A stretch of 64,000 nt of DNA, from the NCBI RefSeq assembly GCF_964340395.1, contig NC_135562.1, positions 12,657,043-12,721,042 of the forward strand, read 5' to 3'. A model generated the notes under the pieces. That model made no database searches, was not told the DNA's origin, and worked only from the letters and a program-made list of their open reading frames with translations. Made by a program: the position numbers and the translations under genes. Positions within the stretch are counted from its first letter, which is position 1; every line of letters begins with the position of its first letter. This DNA comes from Glandiceps talaboti (Eukaryota; Hemichordata; Enteropneusta; Spengelidae). Shown in pieces: positions 36,401-47,487 of this stretch.

Positions 36401-36819
36401 TTGGTTCCGGTTACCCGACCCCACCACGTTTTTTTCTAGAAAAATGATAATAAAATCGCGAAAATCGTGGTCTCACAAGAATAGTGGGTGTGGAAACTGA
36501 CATCAACTTAAAAGACAATATAAAACTATTCTTCCAATATGTAATGGCTGTACATCTGATAGGAAAAAATCAACAACACAGTGACTATTTGGGAAACAAT
36601 GTAAAAAAATCCGAACTAGACACTCACAGATGAAAACAAATAAAATGAAGTAAAACATCTACCTACCCCACCTATTTTAAAACTGAATGTAATCGGAACC
36701 ACGTAATTTTGTTTTACGCCTTATGCAAATAAACCATATATATTATAAATTACAACATCAAGCTTTAAATGACACATGCGCTTCTTTGCCATCGACCATT
36801 AATACATACGTAAAACAGA

Positions 36820-37400
36820 TTTAATGGCTTCCGTAGGGGTCGGGTAGTCTTGCAATGTCGTGATTTATGCAAGAAATTTAGCTCTATATCTGTGATTTTT
36901 CAAGTCCCAGTGAAAGTTAGTTGTCAAAAATGTTGTTCAAATATCCATCCTTGACTTTACTCGGCTTTCGTGATCCCCTACATTCCCGGTATATGTACAT
37001 CCGTTTCCATGGCAAATAATACATGAAATTCAAACCCTCATAATACTTCAATTACTCCTCAGAAAATTATACATACTTCATGGTGAGCATCGTAACAGTT
37101 TAATAACTTTAATATGTAGTGAAGTGATACGGTATTATTGCCCTATTTTTCCCTGGGTAAACTGAGTCTACATTCCTGTTTCTACCGAGATTGACTGACG
37201 CACCATCTGCTCCAAATCAAATAAGTTTCTGCTTCCAATTTTCATCAACATTTGCAACATATAGTTTTTTGTGGCATTAACACCACCATCAGTATGTGCG
37301 TGCTGCACGTCCTTCTGTCCCACTAAATTCACCACGACTTTAAAAAGTTGCGATCGGTTTGCCTACTCGTCGCACGTAGACTATTTCACACTCCTGCACA
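36820..37400. repeat. Dispersed repeat, partner of 25-300
   Basis: ATTTATGCAAGAAATTTAGC, TCAAGTCCCAGTGAAAGTTA and GGCTTTCGTGATCCCCTACA match the window start, followed near 37310 by a CCTTCTGTCCCAC shared with 255-268. Confidence 0.6.
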
Positions 37401-37578
37401 TCCCTATCAGTATCGCCATCAATTAAAATAGAAGTGTATTATTTAGCTTCGTTTCTGATATCATTAACCAAGTCATTCCTGATTCATCCAGTAATAGTAG
37501 CAGTAGCAGTAACTCTGAAATAGTGAACATGGCAGTTCTTGTTTGGCTACCAGATAGGCAATATTTATCTTTATTTTT

Positions 37579-38504
37579 ACCTCCCGTAAGGGTACGTCTG
37601 TCTGTGTGTCTGTCTGTCTGTCTGTGTCATCATTTTCTAAAAATCGGCTGGCTCAATTGTAATGAAATTTGGGATATATAATCTTTAGGGTAATAGCTAG
37701 ACCTGATTAGGTTTTGAGCCAAATTTGTTAATGTTTAATTAGAGAAATTTGCATATTAATGAAATCAATAATTACACAATATCTTAAGACTGCATACTTC
37801 AATATAATTTAGTATATTCGTTAAACATAACAACATTCGTTGATGTATCTTACAGCGTTAATGAATAATTTGCATAATTAATTATTTTTGGTAATTAGGC
37901 TATATCTTAAGAATACATACTTCAAATTCAACATAATTTAGTACATACGTTAACCATAAGAAAACACACATGTCCTATCAAGTTTGTTGATTCACCGTAC
38001 AGTGCTAATGAATAATTTACATAATTAATGATTTTCGGTAATTAGGCTATATCTTAAGAATACATACTTCAATTTCAATAAAATTCAGTACACACGTTAA
38101 CCATAACAATTGCATATGTCCTAAAAAGCTTGTTGGTGTATCTTTCAGTGTTAATGAATAAATTGCATAATTAATGATTTTCGGTAATTAGGCTATATCA
38201 TAAGAATACATACTTCAATTCCTATATAATTCAGTACACACGTTAACCATAACAATCGCATATGTCCTGTAAAGCTTGTTGGTGTACCTTTCAGTGTTAA
38301 TGAATAATTTGCATAATTAATTATTCTTGGTAATTAGACTATATCTTAAGATTGCATTAAGCAGTATCATACACTCTTACATACATAAACCTAAGAAAGC
38401 ACGCTTGTCCAAAAAACAAAGCCTGTTACCATAGTTTTTTAGTTTAATGAGTTATTTGCATAATTAGTGATTCCCTTACGGGAGGCATTCAGTTTAAATC
38501 TGGT
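37579..38504 (-). mobile_element. Family P element, complete copy
   Basis: In reverse orientation, both ends are intact: ACCTCCCGTAAGGG at 37579-37592 and CCCTTACGGGAGG at 38473-38485, followed by CATTCAGTTTAAATCTGG. The order is end, (TGTC)n tract, right module (AAAATCGGCTGGCTCAAT), then internal units starting TTAATGAATAA at 37858, 38005, 38151, 38297 and 38454. The spacing is therefore 147, 146, 146 and 157 bp. Each unit contains GGTAATTAGGCTATATCTTA and CACACGTTAACCATAA. No open frame. This is the best copy for defining the family. Confidence 0.85.
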
Positions 38505-38899
38505 CAATTCTGCTATAATTTTGTTATCACCCTTTAAGTACTATTTATACCAAGGGCCTTCACCAAGTGATTGACCGCCGTTAGTTTTGCTAAATACATA
38601 TCTTTGAATTCCCTCTAATGTGTGTCACCGAATTGCGAAATTGCGTCCATTGTTATCTAAATACCAGTGTTAATCAAAACTAACATCAACAAAGTTGTAT
38701 GTTTTGACACATTAAGGTCACAGTATGCCAGTCAGAATATTTCGTCTACACTGCGAGGTATAAATTACTTGCAACTTCAAAATTGCCGTTAAAATGTGAA
38801 AAAACGTGACATTTCACCATTTATATACCAGTAAATTTAGAATGTCACCTGCTGAATGCCGATGTTTATAGAATTCACTGGCATTGGTACAGTTACGTT

Positions 38900-39162
38900 T
38901 TCACCGGTTTTCACTAGGCTGCTCGGCCCGAGAGTATGAACGAGGTAAAAACAATATTTCTGATTTTGAAACAGTGAAGAGATCGTATGAAGTTATGCAG
39001 GCGAAATCTCCAGCATGATTGCCTGCATATGCGATCTTACGGCCAACCACACATGTAATAATGGGAAGCTTTTATAGAAGGTTTTAGCAGAGATGTCACG
39101 GTAGGCGTTTTTAAGGCCAAGAAAAAAAATTATTTGTTTTCTAGTGAGTTTGCATCACTTAA
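38900..39162. repeat. Dispersed repeat, partner of 12160-12370
   Basis: GTGAAGAGATCGTATGAAGT, GCGATCTTACGGCCAACCAC and ACATGTAATA match the earlier copy; TTTTTAAGGCCAAGAAA at the end also matches about 750. Confidence 0.6.
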
Positions 39163-39420
39163 ACACTATTATTATTACTATTATTATTATTATATTACTT
39201 TATTATCCCTCATGGGGAAAATTTATCTTTCAACAACACTGAAAAACATACGTATCTTATACATTAAAATACCAAGAACAACAGAAGTACGAATACATTG
39301 AAAACTGAGTAAAAACTACATGAAAACAGACTCACACTTTCTTTGCTTCTTACATTCTCTGGTTAAGTTTTTTGATGGCAGAACCTCAGGCCTAGACTGT
39401 CGACAGTCGCTCGCGCCTTT
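39163..39420 (-). mobile_element. LINE 3' end fragment with (TAA)n tail
   Basis: On the minus strand the text TTTTCCCCATGAGGGATAAT is followed by AAAG and a (TAA)n-type tail. This is the usual look of a 3' UTR end of a CR1-superfamily LINE. No coding part is recognisable. Confidence 0.45.
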
Positions 39421-40201
39421 TTTGCTACGTTTTATCTAAATCTAAAGTCGTCGCCGCTGTCCGATCTGGAGCAATACTACTATAATCGCATTCGGATAAC
39501 GAGAGCCGATGGCCCGAGCGACTGTTCTTGCTCGTTCCATCTCCCTTTCTAGTACTTATTCACGATGTGACGTCATTGAATTGGGGTTACTATATGTATG
39601 ATTTGCATGCAGTTCAATGTAAAGTCGCTCAACATTCAACGCATGTACACTGCAGCGCAAATTTGACCTCGTAAATGCATTTTGATGGTCATAATCAAGT
39701 ACTTTTTACTTTTGGACGATCGACCTCGACACCCGACACCCGACACATTATCATCAAAGACTCATCATGCTCACGAGTCTAGTATGATGCCATGTACAGT
39801 CTACTTACTATAATAGTAGTAGAAGTAAAATGGCTTCCACTCATGGACTATTATCATGCATATAATTGTTATGTATGTTAGTGTGTAAATAAATATTTAT
39901 AACAACTTCACTTGTTTGACACTCTCCAATGCGTCTCGACATGTTGACTCGCCTGGTGATGCCATGTTGATTTTGATTGGCAAGCTTTGTGAACTATGAC
40001 CCAACTGTCAAAATATTCTACAGTAAAAATTTTCTTACTGTTATTGTGTGAGGGTGCGGCAAGGAAGAACAGTCGCTTGTGCCTTTGGCCCTCGCTATTC
40101 GTATTCAATTATAGTAGTATTGCTCCATGCTCCAGATCTGAGACGACTTTAGTTTTAGATGAAACATAGAAAAAAATGGTGCAAGTGACTGTCGACAGTC
40201 T

Positions 40202-40431
40202 ATGTCAGGACAGATGCGTTTTGGTATGGCAAATGTATGTACCAAGTTATAATGGATAGCGTGCATTCTTGACATATAGCCTAATTACCGAAAACTATTA
40301 ACTATGTAAATTGCTCATTAATATCCATGGCATATTTACCAAAACCCAATCAGTTCTTGCCATTACCCTACGCAACACGTCTGCCGGATTTCGTTGTAAC
40401 TGAGCCAGCCGTTTTGGTGAAAACAATGACA

Positions 40432-40479
<48 letters not shown>

Positions 40480-40990
40480 TTTCACCCCCTAAAGTACGGA
40501 AGGAAATTATCTGAAATTTGAAGTTTGCATTCTTAAGAAATAGCCTAATTACCGAAAATAATTAACTATGCAAATTATTCATAAAAGCTTTAAGCTAAAT
40601 CAACAAACTTTATATGGACCAAATTATATTGAAATTGAAGCATGCATTCGAAAGATATAGCCTAATTATTCGAAACCATTAATTATGCAAATAACTAATT
40701 ATTGTTCATTGGATGTTTACCAAAATCTACCCAATTCTTGCTATTAGCATATGGAAGATGTGTAGCAAATCTCATTATAATTGAGCCAAATTCTTTTTAA
40801 GAAATGATGATACAGGCAGATGCATACAGACAGACAGACAGACAGACGGACGGACAGAAAAAAAACACACACACGCACACATCAACACACACTGACAGAC
40901 ATCGCCATTTCAGTACCCTGCCCTTACGGGAGGTAAAATGGCCATTTCAATACCTGCCCTTACGGGAGGTAAAAACAACACGGTTTAACA
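40202..40990 (+). mobile_element. Family P element, two stacked 3' ends
   Basis: A right module with (CAGA)n (40434-40482) is followed by more internal unit text and a second right module with (CAGA)n (40826-40850). Two successive right ends follow, GCCCTTACGGGAGGTAAAA at 40920 and 40958, separated by TGGCCATTTCAATACCT. The doubling suggests a nested insertion or unequal exchange between copies. Confidence 0.7.
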
Positions 40991-41035
40991 TTATTGGCTA
41001 TTTTTTCGTTATTAAAGATTTCTAACTAACCTTGC

Positions 41036-41160
41036 ATACCAGATCTAGAATTAAACAAAATGCCTTTCGAAAGGCAAAACCATACGTTTTTGTTGCTACA
41101 CACATTGTTGGAATGCAAAATGCTCAGCTTTTGATATTACACATACATGGTGTCCCTCTA
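41036..41160 (+). mobile_element. Family P element, 5' fragment (subfamily 2)
   Basis: CCAGATCTAGAATTAAACAA, then ATGCCTTTCGAAAGGCAAAA and TTTTTGTTGCTACACACATT. The palindromic end motif is altered but still palindromic. Confidence 0.45.
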
Positions 41161-41284
41161 ATTATATGAAATTATTGAACTACACCACGAATATCCCATG
41201 ACATTTGCCGACCATTAGAAAGATGGTCTTTCAATTACTTGAATACCCCCAATTGAAGAACTGAGAGTGACATTTTTCACTTAC

Positions 41285-41333
41285 ATTTCTTCTATCGTCA
41301 CTTCCGATTCGGATGTAAGATCAGCGGGGACTT
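41285..41333 (-). CDS. Orphan exon-like segment
   Basis: A 49-nt segment lies between CTCTTTATAG and GAAGAAAT|GTAAGTG. Entered in phase 1, it reads VPADLTSESEVTIEE and leaves in phase 2. It could follow exon 43875-43600 by phase, but no seen exon accepts phase 2 afterwards. The same frame is open further upstream (ETAITDATILFIE), so the acceptor could be the earlier one near 41390. An acidic linker at most. Confidence 0.25.
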
Positions 41334-41874
41334 CTATAAAGAGTATTGTGGCGTCAGTTATTGCAGTTTCGAGTAAAAAATATATGTAGAAAGCTGGGAA
41401 TTTTTGGTCAATCATAATGACTTTGACCTTGGAAAATGATTGGCCTGTTTATTAACAATGAGGATATCAGAAGCAGACATTGTCATCGAACAATCCAATC
41501 AACGTGACTGTGAAAGCACTGGCAGAAGACAGAATACTTCTAGACATCTTTTTCTTGACAACTAAAAGAACAGTGCCGATCATCATAAATAATCGATTGG
41601 GTTAATTACACTTTAACATTTATTTTAAAAAAGTTTTGTGTACGCCCTCAACTCCTATCACAGTTTTACTGTTCCTGCTATTGCACATGTGCAATCTGCT
41701 TTCACGCTCTTCGATCACATGTAGTGTGTATTTCAAAAAACTCGTCTTCGGCAAGCCAGTTAAAATGTTTTACAACCTCAGCCCCAGGGATCAAATAGTG
41801 TCACATTCATGTGCTACATGCCCAGACGAGATGAAGGAGATTGAAGACAACGGATCGTCAGTAAAACTCTTGAA

Positions 41875-42130
41875 CCAGATTTAAACTGAATGCCTCCCAT
41901 AAGGGAATAACTAATTATGCAAATTACTCATTAAAACTATAAAACTGTGGTAACAGGCTTTTTTGGACAAGTGTGCTTTCTTATGGTTGATATATGTACC
42001 ATATGAAGTTTGAGGATTTGTCTTTTTAAGAAAAAGCCTAGTTACCTAAAATCATTAATTATGACATTTTTTTCATTAGAACTGTAAGCTATATCAACAC
42101 ATTTTATATACTTTGTTATGTTTAGTGTAT
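41875..42130 (+). mobile_element. Family P element, 5' fragment
   Basis: CCAGATTTAAACTGAATGCC, TCCCATAAGGGAATAACTAA, then about one and a half internal units. The right half is missing. Confidence 0.7.
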
Positions 42131-42231
42131 TCAAAATCAAAGGTAAAAAAGATATTTTTGTAACGTGATGACTACTATATATAATATAAATGTACAGTAT
42201 TTTACTAACTTTCTGTGTGAAATGGGTTCTA

Positions 42232-42232
<1 letters not shown>

Positions 42233-42270
<38 letters not shown>

Positions 42271-42274
42271 CGCG
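42233..42274. repeat. (GT)n microsatellite
   Basis: About 17 GT units followed by GCGTGCGCG. Confidence 0.95.
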
Positions 42275-42624
42275 TCATCGTTTGAAATCAATGACCACTT
42301 TATTACTTTGCTTAAAAAAAACCTGCATAGTGAAAGAGCTGAAAAGCAGAACCACCTCTACATTATGGCATGTAACATGCTACAAAAAAACACGAAAAAG
42401 CAGAAAAAAAAGTAGAGCTGTTTTTTTCTGATAGGTCGCTTGTTGTACAACTGATGGTCTGTAAGTGTGTCGTCTGATTCGTCGATGCGACTAGCGTGAT
42501 TGGGATCGTACCTAAGATTACTCATCTATCACTGATAAGGTCTTTTTTTTAAATAAACAGAATAGAACGATTCAATAGAATTCCCAGACTGCACCATTAC
42601 GTCCAGAGGATTGATGGAACTTAC

Positions 42625-42716
42625 CACTAATGATTCATTCTCATGATGTGATGGTTCCTGATGTGTCATTGACTCAGAGATTGACGAATCGCTGCCACCA
42701 GATGATGAACTTGTTT
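42625..42716 (-). CDS. Gene C, candidate alternative exon (Ser-rich linker)
   Basis: A 92-nt segment lies between CACTCTCAAACAG and TTAGTG|GTAAGTTCC. It enters in phase 1, so it fits after exon 43875-43600, and reads ETSSSSGGSDSSISESMTHQ then EPSHHENESLV. It leaves in phase 0, which does not fit exon 35944-35858. If real it must splice to an unseen phase-0 exon or be an alternative 3' part. Both splice sites are good. The peptide is a low-complexity Ser/Glu/His linker. Confidence 0.4.
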
Positions 42717-43308
42717 CTGTTTGAGAGTGAATTGAATAGTTATTGAAGTCTACATCAATTTACCGGGTATTATTATTACAAGGAAAAAGGGCTAGCCCAT
42801 GATTGTCGACAAGATGAACATTTTATCATTTGATAAAACATTCTTGATTGATAATGAACCTAAGATTTGATTTTCCATTATTAAAGTGTAAATTATGCAA
42901 ATTATACAATTCACGTATAATGTCAAAAAACTATAGCTACTGATTTTTTTGAATAAATAAGTGATAATATTTGTATGGTTTTGTTTCGGTTCAATGTATA
43001 TTTGACATGGGTACATGGGCAAATGTCTGTTATTACACCTTTTACTTTTCCATTTCAAAGGCGAAAAAAGTGACGCGTCATCGCTACATCGTCGTTGTAA
43101 TCGCTGTAAACAATGTACTTCATTAGTTTAGCCACGATCTTATGTAAAGTATTTTGCATTACTAACAAAAGTGAAAACAGTCTAAACTCAGCCTGTGCCC
43201 CGAATACCATATAAGTATGTTTACGGGTGGGGGTGGAGGGGTGTGAAAGAAGAGAAGAAAATACACATTATAAATCATCAGATAATATAATACATAAATA
43301 ATAATTAT

Positions 43309-43353
43309 TATTGTTGTTGTTTTTGTTGTTTTTGTTGTTGTTGTTGTCATTGT

Positions 43354-43392
<39 letters not shown>

Positions 43393-43393
43393 A
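43309..43393. repeat. (TTG)n microsatellite
   Basis: Interrupted TTG/TTTTTG units in the intron after the TRADD-N-like exon of gene C. Confidence 0.93.
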
Positions 43394-43599
43394 TGTTTGA
43401 TGTTAATTGGATGCCAGGCAAATGCCATATTAGCTATTGACATGTTCAATCGATTGTCATTATTTGTTTTCTTTTTCTACGTTCATTCATATCTGCTCTG
43501 CCATGTACATGAGGTAGTTGTTGTTTTTCCTACTATTCATGCCATTTGAGTGATTACAGACGATTAAGCACAATGAATAAATAAATATATAAATCATAC

Positions 43600-43875
43600 C
43601 GTCCAATTCGTACTTCAATTCTTGATAACACTGTTTGTACTCCCACTTTGTAATGTACGACGAATGTTTTATTCTTCTCGCTTCTGACCTTTGTGAAGTT
43701 TCGGCTGCTAGAACGTCTTCCTCCATTAAACTATTGAGTTTACCTTCTCCCATATCTTTCCACAATATTTCCAAATTCTCAATGGAGTTGCATTCCAGAA
43801 TTATTGAAAGTCTGTCCTTGTCAGTAGTTATGTCTTTTATCAGACTGTAACGTTCAAGATGAGGCTTCATTTTTC
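43600..43875 (-). CDS. Gene C, exon 2: TRADD-N-like domain
   Basis: A 276-nt minus-strand exon follows TTTCAATTCAG and ends TTGGACG|GTATGA, phase 1 at both ends. The domain begins about residue 25 of the model: DKDRLSIILECNSIENLEIL then WKDMGEGKLNSLMEEDVLAA. This fits the TRADD N-terminal signature: a hydrophobic beta strand ending in Cys, a helix with L-x-x-L-[WY]-x-[DA], the G-x-L turn and a following amphipathic helix. In human TRADD this domain binds TRAF2; metazoan relatives act as adaptors in immunity and apoptosis. The rest (RSEARRIKHSSYITKWEYKQ) is basic and helical. The protein lacks a visible death domain, so its partners are unknown. No frameshift or internal stop. Confidence 0.6.
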
Positions 43876-44183
43876 CTGAATTGAAATGTGTCTTAATAAA
43901 AATACCAACTTTCGACGTACGTTGCTGGTCTTCAGATTTCTCCTCAGTATATACTACGTCCTCTATGACTGTATATAGGCATATTTCTCCTTTAATAAAT
44001 TAATATAAGTTTATCAGTATAAACCATTTCCATTAAGCACACATATGTGTGAACATGCAAACGCGAAACAGGATAACGATAGTAAAAACGATGCAATATA
44101 TTCTACTAATATAAATAACACATTACATATTAAAGTATCAATCTTATAGAAAACGAAATGTTTCCATCCATGCTGACAGGTAG

Positions 44184-44337
44184 TTATGTACGTACGTACG
44201 TACGTACGTACGTACGTACGTACAAGTATATGCGGGTTTCCGTGTGTGTCTGTATGTATGTACATATATACATGCATACATACATACATACATAGATACA
44301 TACATACATACATACATACATACATACATACATACAT

Positions 44338-44370
<33 letters not shown>

Positions 44371-44470
44371 GACAGACATACAATGTATGCTATGTATGCA
44401 TGCATGCATACATACATACATACATACATACATACATACATACATACATACATACATACATACATACATA
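44184..44470. repeat. Compound tetranucleotide microsatellite
   Basis: (GTAC)n at about 44187-44224, (CATA)n at 44271-44340, (CAGA)n at 44345-44370, then (CATA)n again at 44398-44469. Frames through it on both strands are artefacts. Confidence 0.95.
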
Positions 44471-44596
44471 CTCTGTGTCTGGCTTCACCCTGAACATCGT
44501 CTATTCAACTATTATAACCCTATAAAACAAAGCATTTAATTTATATAATTTACATATTCATTATACAAAGATACAGACAAGGAAAACTGTTTTTTT

Positions 44597-45247
44597 CTGT
44601 ACCAATTATTCAAATCAGTAATTAAAACTAAAAGCTACACCACAAAGATTTTTATAAGCTGCACACTTTGTTATTGTCGATGTATGTAGGAAATTATACT
44701 ATATATTATTTGAAATGTACATACATGGGAGTTAGCATAATTACTGAAAGATGTTAATTTTGCAAATGAATTATTGAAAACTAAATGCTACATTATCGAA
44801 CAAGATATGGCACATGGACCTTGTTATCGTAAATGTGTGCACTAAGTTATGTTTAGTTTGTAGATTGCATTCCTAAGATATAGCATAACTCATCACTTAT
44901 GCAAATGACTCATTAAAATTAAATGTTACATCGCAGCTTTATGAGACGTGCAACCTGGCATCATGAATGTATGTACCAAGTTATGTTGAATTTGAAGGAT
45001 GTACTCTTAAGATGTAACCTAATTATCATTAATTAAACAATTGCTCATTAATATTCATGGTTGTTTACCTAAACCTAAACAGTTCAAACCATACCTTTAA
45101 GGAACATGTACATACAATTTCATTTAAATTAAGCTAGCCATGTTTTTTAGAAAACGATGATACAGACAGACAGACAGACAGCCAGACAGACAGACAGACA
45201 GACTGACTGACTTTCCCAAAATCATAACCTTCCCTTACGGAAGGTAA
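44597..45247 (+). mobile_element. Family P element, internal and 3' part
   Basis: Several diverged internal units (AAATTATACTATATATTATT, CCTAAGATATAGCATAACTC, TAATTATCATTAATTAAACA) lead to the right module, a (CAGA)n tract at 45163-45202 and the right end CCCTTACGGAAGGTAAATA. Confidence 0.75.
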
Positions 45248-45552
45248 ATATGTTTTACTGTGGACCGTCCTTCAACGTTGATGGAGGGTCTATGTTTTAC
45301 TGGGTGCTTGACATATCGGATGAGTTGCTACAAAGATGATAACACCTTTATGTGTATGGAATCAAAAACACATATTTTTCATGCACTTATTAAACTAATT
45401 ATGATATAGGTGATGAACGGACAGTTATTGTGCCATGTGCAGTACGAACTTACAGTGCAGTATATGACCAATTTTGTTTTGATATGTGTTTGATTCACAT
45501 ACAAGATACACAATAATAATATTTCATTTTTTATAAATCACAAAATACTTAC

Positions 45553-45583
45553 TTAATTTCCTTTTTCGTCTACAGTCATCCAT
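45553..45583 (-). CDS. Gene C, exon 1 (start codon)
   Basis: ATG at 45583-45581 opens MDDCRRKRKL and reaches a donor TTAA|GTAAGTATT in phase 1. Joined to exon 43875-43600 the split codon is A+GA (Arg), giving RKLRKMKPHLERY in frame. An acceptor-like TTGTTTTGCTAG lies just upstream of the ATG (GTGCAATG), so a 5' UTR exon may precede it; the frame upstream of this ATG is also open, so an earlier start cannot be excluded. The basic stretch RRKRKLRK could be a nuclear localisation signal. The four-exon model totals 888 nt including stop, 295 residues. Confidence 0.45.
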
Positions 45584-45654
45584 TGCACCTAGCAAAACAA
45601 AAAGAAAGTAGTAGATCCCTTGAAAGCATAGACATTTGACTGCATGTGTAACGT

Positions 45655-45686
45655 CCTTGTGGAGGGGTTATGTTATTTTATCTGTC

Positions 45687-45721
<35 letters not shown>

Positions 45722-45768
45722 GCCTGTCTGTCTGTCTGTCTGTATGTCTGTCTGTCTGTCTGTCTGTA

Positions 45769-45804
<36 letters not shown>

Positions 45805-46040
45805 CGTCCGTCCGTCCGTCCGTCCGTCCGTCCGTCCGTCCGTCTGTCTGTCCGTTTGTTTATCTGCCTGTCTGTGAACGTGGTATCTGATAAATACTGC
45901 ACCGATATTGATTAAACCTACCTTTTGAACATCCATTGAATAGCAATGAATCATTCATAATTAACTATTGTCTTTAAGTTAGACTATATCTGAAGAATGC
46001 AAACATCAATCTGAAATGTAAGCATCAATGCAAAACAAAT
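45655..46040 (-). mobile_element. Family P element, reverse fragment with long (TGTC)n
   Basis: A worn end GGAGGGGTTATG is followed by (TGTC)n/(CCGT)n at 45680-45870 and part of an internal unit (TTCATAATTAACTATTG, TAGACTATATCTGAAGAATG). The expanded tetranucleotide is the largest in the window. Confidence 0.65.
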
Positions 46041-46934
46041 ACCTTGAGATTTATTGAAAGTTGGTTGATGAAGGACTAAGGCTTAACAGCCTTACAAAGC
46101 TGTCACTGGTCAAAATAAAATCACACGACTTAAAAAAAAAATTGCCCGAGTTGAGATATTGCCCATGTGTGCAGAGACTATTACCTATGTGCATTTATTC
46201 TGTGCATTGTTTCTTGTGTTGCACGCTCAGGACGACAAAATCACTACAATGAGACACTCAAGGTTATTTCTTAGAGAACTTGGATAAATATAATAGCAAA
46301 TGAGCTGTATGGCCTATCAATCATTCGATGATTAATGGTGAGTCGACAAATGAATGGTTGGACATATAAGTGGAAGGTGTTGTAAAATCAATTACACATG
46401 TGCTGTCAATTTAATACCTTCCCTTGGGTTGACACTCTTTATACCTTCGAATTAATCATTTTTTTGGAAAAGAGTCAAACCTTGTGTAGACACTTCATTG
46501 TGACATAGCCCTCTCTGGCAAGTGCTATCATTTAAAGGGACGACTGGACTCACTGGCAAGTAATCACCAAAAATATAAACATTCCCTATCTTGGTTGTTC
46601 ATATGCAAATACCGCATATTTGAATAATCATGAGTGACACACAATCTAAACAGCTGTTTGCAGGGGAATTTCTCTCATTTTGAAAGTTATTTTTCATTCT
46701 ATGAAATTAACAGATTGATTTTCAACTAATTTGTGTATCAAGTTAGCATCCTACGACATTCACAAACAATTTGTACATGATACATGACACTTTGTGTTTC
46801 TCGGAGCACATAAAAATGCTGAAAAACAAGACCCAGAAGCAAGTGCTCTGTACAGCAGTTTGAATTTCCCGCATTTGCATAGATTAGCCATAATCCTCTA
46901 TATATTTTGCAGTTGTGTGTTTAGCCAATAATTA
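46041..46934. other. No gene seen
   Basis: AT-rich, with no credible exon on either strand. Confidence 0.4.
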
Positions 46935-47115
46935 TAATTGTTTGAAATGGAAATTTAAGTACAGCAGGGTGGTTTATGATTTTGTTCAGTTGTTGAAAAT
47001 AAGGGACCCCTTTATTCACTTTGTAAAACTGATGACCCCCTTCTTTGTGTCTCAAATTAAGGTGCCCCCCATTTACCCCCCCCCCCCACACCGTAAAAAA
47101 ATGATCGCTCCCTTA
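46935..47115. repeat. Dispersed repeat, partner of 30465-30665
   Basis: Shares GGAAATTTAAGTACAGCAGG, CCTTTATTCACTTTGTAAAA and TGATCGCTCCCTTA with the other copy, with a long C run (47078-47089). Confidence 0.75.
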
Positions 47116-47377
47116 AAGGGGGGGGGGCAACAAATATAATGTTGACATTGTCCAATCTGACGCAGTTTATGTTAAGTGAGTGTTCGTATCTATCACCCTT
47201 GTTTTTATCCCTAATCATCTGTATGGTAGGAACAATGGATACAGTTCGATGCAATTTTTCTTGACACTCGCCATCGACAAGTGGGTATCATTTGTATCCT
47301 TCACTACCATAGTGTACATGTACAGAGGTCAGATCATTGTTAATTTGAATGAATTATTTTCTTTCTGTCGTTTTCAG

Positions 47378-47487
47378 AGACAGTGAACATGAAATATATT
47401 ATCTGGGTACTAATAGCATCGTCAATGAGCGTCATCTTCTGTCATTGTACATGTGTAGTTGAATCTTTGGCGATTGCAGTTACATGA
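47378..47487 (+). CDS. Candidate exon encoding a signal peptide
   Basis: After a strong acceptor (TTTCTTTCTGTCGTTTTCAG) an ATG at 47389 opens MKYIIWVLIASSMSVIFCHC, followed by TCVVESLAIAVT and a stop at 47485. The charge, hydrophobic core and small residues before Cys are those of a secretory signal peptide. A weak donor (ACATGT|GTAGTT) could end the exon at 47454. No downstream partner is certain; the acceptor at 48497 is one possibility. Chance remains possible. Confidence 0.3.

Noticed and set aside
37858-38460. Regularly spaced repeats resembling a CRISPR array
   Set aside because: Units are about 146 bp long, abut without unique spacers, and lie inside a transposable element in a eukaryotic genome.
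41636-41884. 82-codon plus frame ending TCPDEMKEIEDNGSSVKLL
   Set aside because: It begins from a non-ATG triplet, ends exactly in the left end of a family P element, and has no splice or domain support.
44014-44539. Long open frames on both strands
   Set aside because: Tetranucleotide microsatellites stay open in all frames; the peptides are YVCM/HTYI-type repeats.
45636-45954. Overlapping open frames on both strands
   Set aside because: Product of (TGTC)n/(CCGT)n tracts within a family P fragment.
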